Source: Bartonella sp. M0177 (GTDB taxonomy: Bacteria; Pseudomonadota; Alphaproteobacteria; Rhizobiales; Rhizobiaceae). Taken from it: DNA of 64,000 nt. The translations under genes were made by a program, and so were the position numbers. The notes below the pieces were generated by a model that was not told where the DNA came from, searched no databases, and saw only the letters and a program-made list of their open reading frames with translations. Every line of letters begins with the position of its first letter. The stretch's first letter is position 1. The stretch is from positions 1,178,001 to 1,242,000 of the forward strand of contig NZ_JACFOY010000001.1 in NCBI RefSeq assembly GCF_016102285.1, in the 5' to 3' direction. Shown piece after piece: positions 17,868 through 28,254 of this stretch.

Positions 17868-20135
17868 TTGAACAGCCAATCTGTTAAGACCAGAACGAGG
17901 TCTGTTGCGCAGCTTTACAGTCCGCTTGAACGGCATGTCGTGAGTCTGCCAGATGATATACCATTTATCATTCCACATAAAACAGGGGTAAAGAGGCTTT
18001 ATAAACAACTCGCCGATATATTTTTGTGGGGGTATTCCGCATTCATTTTCGAACGCGAACAAGGATTATTATTTTTATTAATACCTGTGTTCATGACTGT
18101 CGGTGTCGTGACATATTTCAGACTTTCTTATGAGCCTGATGGCGCTAGTCTTACAGCGCTTGGTATTATTGCAATCGGAATATTCATTCTCTCCCGCCAC
18201 TTTCGTCCGGCCTTTTATATAACCGGTTTGGCAATGTGCATTTTTCTTGGAGCTCTGTGTTCGAAAATAGAAACCTGGCGCCTTTCTACGCCAATGCTCG
18301 GGAGTGATATCTCTTCGACAATTAAAGGACGGATTATATCTGTTGAAAAAGTAACACGAGGGAAATCACGGGTAGTCGTGGATATAATTTCCACCGAAAA
18401 ACCGCATCTCAATCACGCTCCCGAACGTGCAAAACTAACCTTCTCCAGTACCAACGCAGAATTTGAACCAGGAGATGGTATCGAAGGACGTGCAAAATTA
18501 AGGGTGAGCTCCGGACCGATACGTCCTGACAGTTATGATTTCAGCTTTGCAAACTATTTTCAATCCATCGGTGCACAAGGATATTTTGTCGGTAAACCGA
18601 CAAAGATTTTTGTTGAGCCAACCACCTCGTCAATGGAACGGTTTTCTCTGGCAGTCGCGCGTCTTAGATTGGCAATGACAGACAGGATAGTCAATGCGAT
18701 AGGTGGCGAAACAGGTAGCATAGCGGCGGCTCTTATTACCGGCCAGAGGGGCGGTATTCTACCGGCAACGAATGAAGCACTACGCATAGCCGGTCTTTCC
18801 CATATATTGTCTATTTCGGGTTTACATATGGCGATGGTCGCGGGAATGGTTTTAATTGTTATCCGGACATTGCTTGCACTATTTCCTTCTTTTGCTTCGC
18901 GCTATCAATCAAAGAAAATCGCTGCTGTTGCGGCGTTGTTTGTATCCGCTTTTTATCTGTTATTGTCCGGCTCGGATGTTGCCGCCCAACGCAGTTTCGT
19001 AATGGTTGCGGTTATGCTTGTGGCAATAATTTTCGATCGTTCGGCAATTACAATGCGTAACCTTGCTATCGCAGCGATTATAACTCTGGTTGTGTTTCCT
19101 CATGAAGTTTTGGGGCCGAGTTTTCAAATGTCGTTTTCGGCAACCGGTGCGCTGGTTGCAACATTCGGCTGGTGGAGCCGGAGACATCAATCCGGTTTTC
19201 AGACAACGCCAATGTTTTTCGGTGCCGGTGTGATGCGAATTATTCTGTTTCCGGTTCTCTCTACAGCCGTTGCATCACTTGTTGCTGGATTAGCAAGCGG
19301 GATTTTTTCCGCTTATCATTTTTCCAACACGGCGCCTTTAGGCGTTCTTAGCAACGCTTTAGCCTTTCCTGTTATGTCGATTGCTGTCATGCCTTTCGCT
19401 CTTGCTGCCGCGCTGCTGATGTCTTTTGGTCTGGAGTGGTGGCCCTTGCAAATTATGGGGGTAGGGGTGAAAATTGTTGAAAAAATCGCTTATAGCGTGG
19501 CTTCAATTTCTCCCGACGTCAATCCGGGGTTGATACCTCCTATAGCATTGGTTTTTTTATCCATAGGCCTCGTAATCCTGCTGTTTTTCAAAACAAGACT
19601 ATGTTTGTTTTCCGTAATATTCTTTTCGGTCGGTATAATTTTTGTCATTCAACAAACACGGCCTTTATTACTTATATCTGAAGACAAAGGAGCAGTCGGG
19701 TTGATAGACGACAAAACCCTTTATATTACTAATATCAAACCGACCAAATTTACAGCAGAAGTTTGGTTGCGCTCATACGCTTTGAACGGGATTGTCGGTC
19801 CGTCGTCAGAAGATCATCAGAAGAATGCCCAATTCAGTTGTGATCTTGGTACTTGTCGCGCGCAAAAAGACGGCGGGCTGAAACTAGCGGTAATTGAAAA
19901 ACAAAATAGTAGCAACTTGACCTGTCCGGATGACGATATAATCGTACTTTTCAGCAATATTCATGTGATAAATTGTAGGCCGGACCAAAAAGTCATTACC
20001 GAAACTTCCTTGAAGCTAAAAGGAAGCATGGTCGTGACAGACAATGGCAAAATTATCTCGTCAATCGAAAGTGGACCAACACGCCCCTGGAACGAACACA
20101 GGAAATATTTGCGTTCTTCGGGTTCCGAATTTTGA
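17868..20135 (+). CDS. comEC: ComEC/Rec2 family competence protein
   Basis: Large inner-membrane protein predicted to form the DNA-uptake channel of natural transformation. It has 755 residues, with hydrophobic N-terminal segments, an OB-like soluble domain (DUF4131 region, about residues 140-250) and then the Competence domain with the signature SHILSISGLHMAMVAG. Many transmembrane helices and a soluble C-terminal region follow. No clear metallo-beta-lactamase HxHxDH motif is visible; the C-terminal part looks like the degenerate alphaproteobacterial form. The frame opens at a TTG (17868) after AAAGG, and no better start is in reach. It is divergent from gltX1. Confidence 0.85.
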   Translation: MNSQSVKTRTRSVAQLYSPLERHVVSLPDDIPFIIPHKTGVKRLYKQLADIFLWGYSAFIFEREQGLLFLLIPVFMTVGVVTYFRLSYEPDGASLTALGIIAIGIFILSRHFRPAFYITGLAMCIFLGALCSKIETWRLSTPMLGSDISSTIKGRIISVEKVTRGKSRVVVDIISTEKPHLNHAPERAKLTFSSTNAEFEPGDGIEGRAKLRVSSGPIRPDSYDFSFANYFQSIGAQGYFVGKPTKIFVEPTTSSMERFSLAVARLRLAMTDRIVNAIGGETGSIAAALITGQRGGILPATNEALRIAGLSHILSISGLHMAMVAGMVLIVIRTLLALFPSFASRYQSKKIAAVAALFVSAFYLLLSGSDVAAQRSFVMVAVMLVAIIFDRSAITMRNLAIAAIITLVVFPHEVLGPSFQMSFSATGALVATFGWWSRRHQSGFQTTPMFFGAGVMRIILFPVLSTAVASLVAGLASGIFSAYHFSNTAPLGVLSNALAFPVMSIAVMPFALAAALLMSFGLEWWPLQIMGVGVKIVEKIAYSVASISPDVNPGLIPPIALVFLSIGLVILLFFKTRLCLFSVIFFSVGIIFVIQQTRPLLLISEDKGAVGLIDDKTLYITNIKPTKFTAEVWLRSYALNGIVGPSSEDHQKNAQFSCDLGTCRAQKDGGLKLAVIEKQNSSNLTCPDDDIIVLFSNIHVINCRPDQKVITETSLKLKGSMVVTDNGKIISSIESGPTRPWNEHRKYLRSSGSEF

Positions 20136-20566
20136 ACGAGAAAATGAAGAAAAGAAGATGACCTATTCATTATTGTAGATTGATCAATGCCGAGTGCATT
20201 TGAATTTAGTTTCAGTTGCTTGAAAAACCGTGAAAGATGAAACCCCGATTTTGTTAATGAATAATAACGGACTTCGAAACGTCAAAACCTGCGATCAACT
20301 ATCCGGCAGGCAAATTTCCCCATTGTCACCGGTTTTAACAACATGACTGACGTGACATGAAAGGCGGGGCATTACTCACGCGACATTACTGGCGAGACAG
20401 CATCGCGCTCACGTTATCGATATTTTCCATTCTGAAAATTGGATTGATAAATCGACCACTTGATAATTCGACAGGCTAAATGGCTTACTTTCATTAAAAC
20501 TCTTTTTGGCAAGAGTGATTATATTTTCAAAAACATATAATTAAAACAGAATAAGTTATAGAAACT
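20136..20566. other. Gene-free spacer between comEC and bfr
   Basis: About 430 bases without a credible frame on either strand. In many Hyphomicrobiales lexA lies next to comEC (from memory), and it is not here. I see no promoter-like or repeat structure I would defend. Confidence 0.5.
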
Positions 20567-20597
20567 GGCTGGAGCGAAGTTTTTTTGAGCTCCAGCC
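20567..20597 (-). terminator. Hairpin after bfr
   Basis: A perfect 9-bp stem, GGCTGGAGC at 20567-20575 with GCTCCAGCC at 20589-20597, 15 bases after the bfr stop. The T-run on the minus strand is short, so terminator strength is uncertain. Confidence 0.65.
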
Positions 20598-20611
20598 AAT
20601 AAACATAAAAA

Positions 20612-21106
20612 TTACTCTTTTGCTTCAGCGTGTTCGGCCGAACCGGCATTGAGCTGGCCATATTTCTCTTCACCAATCTTGTTGAGAAGAGCAAGCTGTG
20701 TCTCGAGAAAGTCTATATGTCCTTCTTCATCTTCCAACAATTCGTCAAACACTTTTTTCGAAATATGATCGGAAAGTTCGGCACATAATTCACGTGCAAC
20801 GCGATAAGCTTCTCTTGCTTCATATTCACCAGCCAGGTCGCATTCGAGAACTTCTTTTATGTTCTGTCCGATACGCAATGGTGCAAGAGTTTGAAGATTT
20901 GGATGACCTTCGAGGAAAACAATGCGCTTTACCAGCTTGTCAACGTGGCCCATTTCTTCAATAGACTCTTCACGTTCCTTATTGGCAAGTTTTGTGTAAC
21001 CCCAATCTTCAGTTAAACGATAGTGGATCCAGTATTGGTTGACAGCACCGAGTTCCAAAAAGAGCGCATGATTAAGCTGCTCTATGACCTTTTCGTGACC
21101 TTTCAT
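20612..21106 (-). CDS. bfr: Bacterioferritin
   Basis: Heme-containing 24-subunit iron store. The 164-residue four-helix protein shows the di-iron ligands in [16 protein letters not shown] (Glu18 region), [10 protein letters not shown] (Glu51, the heme-ligand Met52 and His54) and [12 protein letters not shown]. The bfd gene lies upstream and overlaps it by 35 bases, so iron release by the ferredoxin partner is co-expressed with storage. The alanine- and glutamate-rich C-terminus is ordinary. Confidence 0.95.
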   Translation of the reverse strand: MKGHEKVIEQLNHALFLELGAVNQYWIHYRLTEDWGYTKLANKEREESIEEMGHVDKLVKRIVFLEGHPNLQTLAPLRIGQNIKEVLECDLAGEYEAREAYRVARELCAELSDHISKKVFDELLEDEEGHIDFLETQLALLNKIGEEKYGQLNAGSAEHAEAKE

Positions 21107-21386
21107 GTTGGCCTATTCTCCTATATTTCAATCGTAATGCGCGCACACGATCAAGATAGGAGATAATTTCAGCCTCGTCCCGATTATGTAGGCGATGAAA
21201 ATTTTCCGATACTCGAATAATTGTTTCAAGTATATTCGGAAAGCAACAGCAACACTTGCCGCGCTTCGCCATTACTTTATAAATTTTTCCGGGAACAATC
21301 AATTGCCAACAATCCTCTTCCAACAGAGAATTGATCACATCTTCGATCTCTGATTGAGTTATTACGTTACACGAACAAACAATCAT
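21072..21386 (-). CDS. bfd: Bacterioferritin-associated ferredoxin-like (2Fe-2S) protein
   Basis: [2Fe-2S] protein that reduces the ferric core of bacterioferritin to release iron. The BFD-like fold is marked by the N-terminal [18 protein letters not shown] and a cysteine cluster, [11 protein letters not shown], near residue 46. At 104 residues it is longer than E. coli Bfd (64), with a basic C-terminal tail that overlaps bfr, as seen in rhizobial versions. A single TTTAGAA half-site of an Irr-type operator lies about 65 bases upstream, but its partner half is poor. Confidence 0.85.
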   Translation of the reverse strand: MIVCSCNVITQSEIEDVINSLLEEDCWQLIVPGKIYKVMAKRGKCCCCFPNILETIIRVSENFHRLHNRDEAEIISYLDRVRALRLKYRRIGQHERSRKGHRAA

Positions 21387-21614
21387 TATCGATAACCAAG
21401 TTCAATTAACCCATGCGACTCAAATAAACATGACAAACATATGAAACTTTAGAACCGAAATCAAGCATAAACTGGATTTTTTTTATCAACTATAAAAGCG
21501 GGGTATAAATTGGCGAAATTTGTACAAAATAGCAGTTTCATTACGCGTAGTGATTGCAATTTTTCGACCGATACGTAAGAGGTAAATAGCATTTTTGAGG
21601 AAAAACAGATCGTC

Positions 21615-22319
21615 ATGGATTCTCTGCAATTAAAGAAAGCCGCGGCTGCAAAGGCCGTTGAATTTGTCGAAGACGGAATGAAATTGGGAATTGGTACCGG
21701 TTCGACGGCTAATGAATTTATTCGTTTATTGGCTCTCAGAGTAAAAGAAGGTTTGAAAGTAACGGGTGTTGCGACATCGGAACGCTCCGAACAATTGTGT
21801 CGTGAGCTGGGAATACCGGTTGCTAGCCTTGATGAAATGCCCAGTCTCGACCTTGATATTGACGGTGCTGATGAAATCGGACCGAAGATGGCGCTTGTCA
21901 AAGGCGGAGGAGGGGCTCTCTTGCGCGAAAAAATTGTCGCTTTCGCATCCGCCCGGATGTTGGTCATTGCCGATCATTCAAAACTTGTAAAAACACTCGG
22001 GGCATTTCCATTACCGATTGAAGTCAATCCATTCGGTTTGGAAGCAACAAAACTGGCCATTGTCGACGTTGCAAAAAGCCTTGGTCTTTCCGGCAATATT
22101 TCTTTGCGCACCAAAAACAACAAAACTTTTGTTACTGATGGTGGACATTTTATTCTTGATGCATCATTTAGCCGTATTTCTGATCCAGAGAGTTTGTCGA
22201 ATGCGCTTTTCTCTATTCCCGGCGTTGTCGAGCACGGATTATTTTTGAATTTGGCCAAGAAATCGGTGGTCGCAATGGCTAATGGTGAAATAAAAGTTTT
22301 GGAAGAGACGGATTTTTAG
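21615..22319 (+). CDS. rpiA: Ribose-5-phosphate isomerase A
   Basis: Interconverts ribose 5-phosphate and ribulose 5-phosphate in the pentose-phosphate pathway. It has 234 residues. Substrate-binding motifs are [35 protein letters not shown] (active-site Asp) and [13 protein letters not shown]. The gene is divergent from bfd and followed at 83 bases by a DUF2059 gene, the usual rhizobial rpiA-DUF2059-gor order. Confidence 0.95.
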   Translation: MDSLQLKKAAAAKAVEFVEDGMKLGIGTGSTANEFIRLLALRVKEGLKVTGVATSERSEQLCRELGIPVASLDEMPSLDLDIDGADEIGPKMALVKGGGGALLREKIVAFASARMLVIADHSKLVKTLGAFPLPIEVNPFGLEATKLAIVDVAKSLGLSGNISLRTKNNKTFVTDGGHFILDASFSRISDPESLSNALFSIPGVVEHGLFLNLAKKSVVAMANGEIKVLEETDF

Positions 22320-22402
22320 AGTAAATGTCTTTGTCATCGGGATATTTCTTGACGAAAAAAATGGCTAAGAATTATTGACCACAATTATGGAGTAACCACT
22401 GA

Positions 22403-22984
22403 ATGAATACGGCATTTTCCATTCGCCGCCTTGCTGCAACGCTGGGGACGGTTGCCATTGTTAGTATCGGAATCAATTTTGCCCATGCTGACGATATTAG
22501 CGAAGCCCACTTGCAATCAGCACAAAAAGCAATCGCAGCAATCCATGCAACAGACCAATTTGATGAATTTCTGCCAAGCACCGCTCGTGATCTGAAAGAC
22601 GAGCTCATGCGCAAAGACCCTAATCTTTCGAATATCATTTCCGATACGGTCGACGAGCAGGCAATGGCGCTGGTCAAACGTCGTGCCGATCTAGAAAAGG
22701 AAGCTGCACGTGCTTATGCCAAGCATTTCTCACAAGAGGAACTTGACCAAATTACAGCTTTCTACACGTCTGATACCGGCAAGAAATTGCTCACTGAAGG
22801 ACCGGTTGCTGTCAAGGATATTCTTTCGGCCTATGACGTATGGCGTCAAGGGGTTGCTCAGGATTTAGCGGCAAATGTCGGTAAAGCAATGGCTCAAAAG
22901 ATTGGGACACAAAAACGTGCCGCTCCTGCTGCGCCGACAGCGCCCTCGACAGCCAAGCCAAAAGCTCCGGTGCCAGCGCAATAA
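22403..22984 (+). CDS. DUF2059 domain exported protein
   Basis: Predicted periplasmic protein of 193 residues. The N-terminus is a signal peptide with a basic start (MNTAFSIRRLAATLG), a hydrophobic core and a likely cleavage after AHA near residue 29. A DUF2059 domain follows (YAKHFSQEELDQITAFYTSD, about residues 100-150). The C-terminal tail is rich in Ala and Pro. The molecular role of DUF2059 is unknown. Its place between rpiA and gor is conserved in related bacteria but gives no functional clue. Confidence 0.85.
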   Translation: MNTAFSIRRLAATLGTVAIVSIGINFAHADDISEAHLQSAQKAIAAIHATDQFDEFLPSTARDLKDELMRKDPNLSNIISDTVDEQAMALVKRRADLEKEAARAYAKHFSQEELDQITAFYTSDTGKKLLTEGPVAVKDILSAYDVWRQGVAQDLAANVGKAMAQKIGTQKRAAPAAPTAPSTAKPKAPVPAQ

Positions 22985-23006
22985 TAACTTTTCGGTGATT
23001 GTTGGA

Positions 23007-23036
23007 AATAGCGGCATATTTGCCGCTATTTTTTTT
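23007..23036 (+). terminator. Terminator after the DUF2059 gene
   Basis: A perfect 10-bp stem, AATAGCGGCA at 23007-23016 with TGCCGCTATT at 23021-23030, loop TATT, followed by a run of T to 23036. It separates rpiA-DUF2059 from gor. Confidence 0.93.
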
Positions 23037-23161
23037 GGCAAAAATTCCAAAATTTCGGTATTGCAGGACATAAGTAAAGTGAATTGCATTACGTTGGCTT
23101 ACAATCTTGGTGCGATTACACCATATAAAAGACTGCATAATCGAATTGAAAGGAATAGCCT

Positions 23162-24550
23162 GTGTCATCTTATGATTTTGATTTATTTGTAATAGGTGGT
23201 GGCTCGGGTGGCGTGCGCGCAGCGCGTTTGGCCGGTGCACTCGGCAAAAAAGTTGCTATAGCGGAAGAATATCGGATGGGTGGCACTTGCGTTATTCGTG
23301 GATGTGTGCCGAAGAAACTTTTTGTCTATGCCTCGCAATATTCCCAGGAATTCAAAGATAGTTACGGGTTTGGCTGGACGGTCAGCGGTTCTAGTTTCGA
23401 CTGGAAAAAACTTGTCGCGGCCAAAAACAACGAAATTTCACGGCTAGAAGGGCTTTATCGTAAAGGACTTGATAATAATCATGTCAAGATATTCGAAAGC
23501 CGCGTTGTTTTTGTTGATGCACATACCTTGAAGATAGAGAAAACGGGAGAAGAAGTTAGCGCCGAGAAAATCCTCATTGCCACAGGCGGACATGTTTCCC
23601 GGCATCCCGAAATTATCGGTCATGAATTGTGTATCAGTTCTAATGAAGCTTTCAACCTCGAACAATTACCGGAATCAATTGTGATTGCCGGAGGCGGTTA
23701 CATCGCCGTAGAATTTGCAAATATCTTCCACGGATTAGGTGTGAAAACAACGCTCGTTTACAGAGGTGATCTTGTTTTGCGCAAATTCGATTCCGATTTG
23801 CGGCAATTGTTAAACGATGCAATGCAGGAAAAAGGCATCCGCATTGTTTATAATGCAACGATCAACAAAGTCGAAAAAGAAGCGAAAAACTTTAAAGTCG
23901 AGCTCTCGAACGGCGAAACACTGACCGTGGGGAAAGTAATGCTGGCACTGGGGCGCTCGCCCAATACAGAAGGCTTGAACCTCGATAAAGCCGGCGTAAA
24001 ATGCAATTCTCATAATGCAGTTATTGTTGATGAATACATGAAAACGACGGCTGATAATATATGGGCTGTCGGTGACGTGACTGACCGGATACAACTGACA
24101 CCGGTCGCAATTCATGAGGCTATGTGCTTTATTGAAACCGCTTTCAAAAATAATCCGGTCGCTCCCGATCATGAATTGATTGCGACGGCTGTGTTTTCGC
24201 AGCCTGAAATCGGTACAGTCGGAATGACAGAGGAAGAAGCTGTACAAAAGTTCAAACGTGTCGAGATCTATCGGGCGCTTTTCCGCCCTATGCGGAATAC
24301 GCTATCGGGAAATACTGAAAAAATGCTCACCAAACTTGTTGTTGATGGCACGTCACGGGTTGTTGTGGGTGCCCATATATTGGGACACGATGCCGCCGAG
24401 ATGGCACAACTGCTTGGTGTTTCTCTCAAAGGCAATTTAACAAAAGATGTGTTTGATAGAACTATGGCACTTCATCCGACAGCTTCGGAAGAGTTGGTCA
24501 CAATGTATAAGCCGACATATGTTTATGAAAACGGTAAAAAACTGGATTGA
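23162..24550 (+). CDS. gor: Glutathione-disulfide reductase
   Basis: NADPH- and FAD-dependent enzyme that keeps glutathione reduced; 462 residues. The FAD motif is VIGGGSGGVRAARLAG, the redox-active disulfide is GGTCVIRGCVPKK near residues 40-52, and the C-terminal base is in LHPTASEELVT. The start is the GTG at 23162, preceded by AAAGGA, and the protein begins MSSYDFDLFVIGG. It is monocistronic, with a terminator upstream. Confidence 0.95.
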   Translation: MSSYDFDLFVIGGGSGGVRAARLAGALGKKVAIAEEYRMGGTCVIRGCVPKKLFVYASQYSQEFKDSYGFGWTVSGSSFDWKKLVAAKNNEISRLEGLYRKGLDNNHVKIFESRVVFVDAHTLKIEKTGEEVSAEKILIATGGHVSRHPEIIGHELCISSNEAFNLEQLPESIVIAGGGYIAVEFANIFHGLGVKTTLVYRGDLVLRKFDSDLRQLLNDAMQEKGIRIVYNATINKVEKEAKNFKVELSNGETLTVGKVMLALGRSPNTEGLNLDKAGVKCNSHNAVIVDEYMKTTADNIWAVGDVTDRIQLTPVAIHEAMCFIETAFKNNPVAPDHELIATAVFSQPEIGTVGMTEEEAVQKFKRVEIYRALFRPMRNTLSGNTEKMLTKLVVDGTSRVVVGAHILGHDAAEMAQLLGVSLKGNLTKDVFDRTMALHPTASEELVTMYKPTYVYENGKKLD

Positions 24551-24747
24551 AAACTGAACTGATAGACGCGAAAAATTGTTGAATTCCTATAAAAATAATC
24601 AATTTTTTTGATTAGAAGAGCCTGTGTCTTGGCTTTAAACAACAATTCTGCTTATATCGGAAAATTGTTAAGTGCCTCATCGCGAATATTTCATAATCTT
24701 CCGATGAAAGTGCGCTTATCTTAAGATTTATACTGTGAAGCGAGATA

Positions 24748-26124
24748 ATGATGACTAAAAATTGGACGCCTGCATCTTGGAGATCAAAACCGATCAAGCA
24801 GGTACCGACCTATCCTGACCCTGTAGCATTGGCTCATGTTGAAAGCGAGTTGCGTCGTTATCCTCCTTTAGTTTTTGCGGGTGAAGCACGTAATTTGAAA
24901 CACGAGCTAGCCCATGTTGCCGAAGGCAAGGCATTTCTTTTACAAGGTGGCGATTGCGCGGAAAGTTTTGCAGAACATGAAGCAGATAACATCCGTGATT
25001 TTTTCCGGGTGTTTTTGCAAATGGCTATTGCGCTTACTTTCGGGGCATCAAAGCCGGTTGTCAAGGTTGGCCGTATTGCCGGTCAATTTGCAAAGCCGAG
25101 ATCTTCTGATACCGAAACCAAAGATGGTGTCACTTTACCATCCTATCGTGGCGATATCATTAATGGCATAGAGTTTAACAAAGAATCCCGTACTCCTGAT
25201 CCGCAACGTATGTCGGAGGTTTACCGTCAGTCTGCCGCAACATTGAATTTGCTGCGTGCTTTTGCTCAAGGTGGTTATGCCAATCTTGATAATGTCCATA
25301 AATGGATGCTGGGTTTTATAGCAAACAGCCCGCAAGGTGAACGTTATAGCAAGCTTGCACAACGGATTTCGGAAACGATGGATTTTATGCGGGCAATCGG
25401 AATTACGCCGAAAACCAATCCGTCGCTTCGGGAAACGTCATTTTATACCAGTCATGAAGGGCTCCTTCTTGGTTATGAAGAAGCATTGACCCGTGTGGAT
25501 TCAACTTCAGGTGATTGGTATGCGACATCGGGCCATATGCTTTGGATCGGTGACCGTACCCGCCAGTTCGATCATGCCCATGTCGAATATTGCCGAGGCA
25601 TTAAAAACCCGATCGGTCTCAAATGCGGACCATCACTTGATCCGGACGACCTGATAAGGCTCATTGATATCCTCAATCCGGAAAACGAGCCGGGTAGACT
25701 TACTCTGATAGCACGGTTTGGATATGATAAAGTTGAAGCCCATTTGCCGCAACTTATTCGCGCTGTTGAGCGCGAAGGCAAGAAGGTTGTGTGGTCTTGC
25801 GATCCGATGCATGGAAACACGATAACTGCAAATGGCTATAAAACCCGTCCTTTCGAGCGTATCCTGAAAGAGGTGGAGAATTTCTTTGCAGTTCATCATG
25901 CCGAAGGAACCTATCCCGGCGGTATTCACATCGAAATGACCGGTCGCGATGTAACAGAATGTACTGGCGGTGCACATGCTATTTCGGCAGATCACCTCTC
26001 TGATCGTTATCACACACATTGTGATCCGAGACTTAATGCAGATCAGGCACTGGAATTGGCATTTCTTGTTGCAGAGTTGTTGAAAAAACAACGTGATGCC
26101 GAGACAGTAAAGACTTCGGCTTGA
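24748..26124 (+). CDS. aroG: 3-deoxy-7-phosphoheptulonate synthase, class II
   Basis: First enzyme of the shikimate pathway; it condenses phosphoenolpyruvate and erythrose 4-phosphate to DAHP. The 458-residue protein is the class II (plant-like) form, recognisable from [19 protein letters not shown] at the N-terminus, [21 protein letters not shown] and [12 protein letters not shown] near the C-terminus. Two adjacent ATG codons are possible at the start (24748 and 24751). The upstream 197-bp spacer shows no aromatic leader peptide. The dgkA gene follows closely. Confidence 0.95.
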   Translation: MMTKNWTPASWRSKPIKQVPTYPDPVALAHVESELRRYPPLVFAGEARNLKHELAHVAEGKAFLLQGGDCAESFAEHEADNIRDFFRVFLQMAIALTFGASKPVVKVGRIAGQFAKPRSSDTETKDGVTLPSYRGDIINGIEFNKESRTPDPQRMSEVYRQSAATLNLLRAFAQGGYANLDNVHKWMLGFIANSPQGERYSKLAQRISETMDFMRAIGITPKTNPSLRETSFYTSHEGLLLGYEEALTRVDSTSGDWYATSGHMLWIGDRTRQFDHAHVEYCRGIKNPIGLKCGPSLDPDDLIRLIDILNPENEPGRLTLIARFGYDKVEAHLPQLIRAVEREGKKVVWSCDPMHGNTITANGYKTRPFERILKEVENFFAVHHAEGTYPGGIHIEMTGRDVTECTGGAHAISADHLSDRYHTHCDPRLNADQALELAFLVAELLKKQRDAETVKTSA

Positions 26125-26170
26125 AACCGGTACTGAAAGCGGTTTGTTTTTCAAACTGAATGGTGAACGC

Positions 26171-26524
26171 ATGGAGAGACTATTCAACGCATTTTTGAAT
26201 TCCCTTCATGCGCTCCGATATTTGCTATCCCACGAAAAAGCCGTTATCCAAGAGGCTATAGTTTTTTTAGTTTCTCTCCCCATAGCTTTTTTTATTACCA
26301 AAGAATGGGCGAGCTTTCTTCTACTTACAGGATCTATTGTTTTTGTTATTATCGTAGAGGTGCTGAACACAGCGATTGAAGCGGCGTGCAATGCCGTCAC
26401 ACGCGACTATCGCGAAGAAATTAAAATCGCTAAAGATGCTGGCTCGTTAGCAGTTTTGCTCTCTATTATCTTGACAATATGCATATGGATGGCAGTGATT
26501 ATTCAAACCTTGTTTTTCGTTTAA
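26171..26524 (+). CDS. dgkA: Diacylglycerol kinase
   Basis: Small trimeric inner-membrane kinase that phosphorylates diacylglycerol, recycling lipid from membrane-derived glucan synthesis. It has three hydrophobic helices and the catalytic motif VIIVEVLNTAIEAACNAV, with the essential Glu and Asn. The frame is open from a TTG at 26144, but the ATG at 26171 gives a 117-residue protein of normal length beginning MERLFNAFLNSL, and it is preferred. Confidence 0.9.
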   Translation: MERLFNAFLNSLHALRYLLSHEKAVIQEAIVFLVSLPIAFFITKEWASFLLLTGSIVFVIIVEVLNTAIEAACNAVTRDYREEIKIAKDAGSLAVLLSIILTICIWMAVIIQTLFFV

Positions 26525-26568
26525 CTTATGCCGTTGCAAGTGCAACGATGACAGGCTAAATCAGGATC

Positions 26569-28245
26569 ATGACCAAAAAGTTGATAGAAAATGACCTCAC
26601 GCTCGCAATTGCACAATTTAACCCTGTTGTCGGTGACATTGAAGGCAATTTGAAACTCGCACTTGACGCCCACAGACAAGCAAGCGATGCGGGTGCCGAT
26701 CTTTTACTTTTTACCGAACTTTTTATTAGTGGTTATCCGCCTGAAGATCTGGTTTTAAAGCCGTCTTTCAATGAAGCATGTGAAAAAGCAATAACCGAGC
26801 TTGCAACTGTAACAAGCAATGGTGCAGGGATCATTGTTGGCGTTCCTCTCCGGCGAAAAGGCCATGTTTATAATTCTGCACTCCTTCTTGATGAGGGAAA
26901 GGTCATTGCAGAATGTCGTAAATTCGACCTCCCGAATTATAGCGAGTTTGACGAGAAACGTGTTTTTTCTCCGGGGCCTCGTCCGAAACCGGTCGATTTC
27001 CGCGGAATAAAGATAGGTTTACCGATCTGCGAAGATATTTGGAACGATGATGAAGTGGCAGCGCGTCTAGCTGCGGAAGGTGCCGAAATTATTCTCGTAC
27101 CGAATGGTTCTCCATATAGTCGCGAAAAACCGGAGTTGAGATACGAAGTTGTCAAAAAACAGGTGTTGAAGTCTTCTCTGCCGATCGTTTATGCCAATCA
27201 GATAGGTGGTCAGGATGAACTCGTTTTTGACGGTGCGTCTTTTGCACTCAATGCAAATGGCTCGACTGCTTTTCAAATGAAACATTTTGAAAGTGATTTG
27301 GCATTTAGCCATTGGCAAAAACAGAATGGAAAATGGTTTTGCCTTTCAGGTCCACAAGAAAAATTGCTTCATGACCTGGCTGCCGATTATCAGGCATGCC
27401 TCTTGGGATTTGGTGACTATGTCAATAAAAACAGATTCAAAAGCGTCGTGCTGGGGCTTTCGGGCGGTATAGATTCGGCTCTTTCGGCAGCTATTGCAAC
27501 AGATGCTTTAGGAGCAGAGCGTGTTCATGCAATTATGCTTCCCTATCGTTATACATCTTCAGAATCTATAACGGACGCAGAGGAATGCGCCAAAATGTTG
27601 GGCTGTCGTTATGATACGGTACCAATTGCGAAACCGGTCGAGGCATTTGAAGATATTTTGACACCACTTTTTCAGGGGCGCAAACCGGATATTACCGAAG
27701 AAAATTTGCAAAGCCGTACGCGTGGCACGGTTTTAATGGCTATATCCAACAAATTTGGCTCAATGGTGGTCACAACCGGTAACAAATCTGAAATTTCTGT
27801 TGGATATGCCACTCTTTACGGCGATATGAACGGCGGTTTCAATCCGATCAAAGATATTTATAAAATGCAGGTTTATGCACTATCCAACTGGCGTAACAGC
27901 CATTTTCCGATAAATGGCTTAGGGCCTAAAGCAGCAGTCATACCCCAGAATATTATTGAAAAGGCTCCGACTGCCGAGCTCCGCGAGAACCAGAAGGATG
28001 AAGATTCGCTCCCGCCTTATCCTGTATTGGACGATATTCTGCGTTGTCTCGTCGATGATGAAATGGGTATTTCGGAAATCGTTCAACGAGGTCATTCACG
28101 TGACATAGTCGAAAAAGTCGAGCATTTGTTATACATATCCGAATACAAAAGACGCCAATCGGCTCCCGGTGTTAAAATCAGTCACAAGAATTTCGGCCGC
28201 GATCGGCGTTATCCTATTACCAATCGTTTTCGCGATAAAAATTGA
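26569..28245 (+). CDS. nadE: Glutamine-dependent NAD+ synthetase
   Basis: Last step of NAD synthesis: amidates nicotinate adenine dinucleotide with ammonia from glutamine. The 558 residues split into an N-terminal nitrilase-type glutaminase domain and a C-terminal synthetase domain. The glutaminase triad is Glu in LLLFTELFISGYPPEDL, Lys in ECRKFDLPNYS and Cys in LPICEDIW. The synthetase P-loop is VVLGLSGGIDSALSAAIA near residues 293-310. gltX2 starts nine bases downstream, so the two are co-transcribed. Confidence 0.95.
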   Translation: MTKKLIENDLTLAIAQFNPVVGDIEGNLKLALDAHRQASDAGADLLLFTELFISGYPPEDLVLKPSFNEACEKAITELATVTSNGAGIIVGVPLRRKGHVYNSALLLDEGKVIAECRKFDLPNYSEFDEKRVFSPGPRPKPVDFRGIKIGLPICEDIWNDDEVAARLAAEGAEIILVPNGSPYSREKPELRYEVVKKQVLKSSLPIVYANQIGGQDELVFDGASFALNANGSTAFQMKHFESDLAFSHWQKQNGKWFCLSGPQEKLLHDLAADYQACLLGFGDYVNKNRFKSVVLGLSGGIDSALSAAIATDALGAERVHAIMLPYRYTSSESITDAEECAKMLGCRYDTVPIAKPVEAFEDILTPLFQGRKPDITEENLQSRTRGTVLMAISNKFGSMVVTTGNKSEISVGYATLYGDMNGGFNPIKDIYKMQVYALSNWRNSHFPINGLGPKAAVIPQNIIEKAPTAELRENQKDEDSLPPYPVLDDILRCLVDDEMGISEIVQRGHSRDIVEKVEHLLYISEYKRRQSAPGVKISHKNFGRDRRYPITNRFRDKN

Positions 28246-28254
28246 GTTATATTT

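Noticed and set aside
21448..21464. Irr-type operator upstream of bfd
   Set aside because: Only the left half-site TTTAGAA is present; the right half does not match, so it is not called as an operator.
24551..24747. Aromatic leader peptide before DAHP synthase
   Set aside because: The only short frame there (starting near 24703) has no Phe, Tyr or Trp codons, and no terminator hairpin follows.
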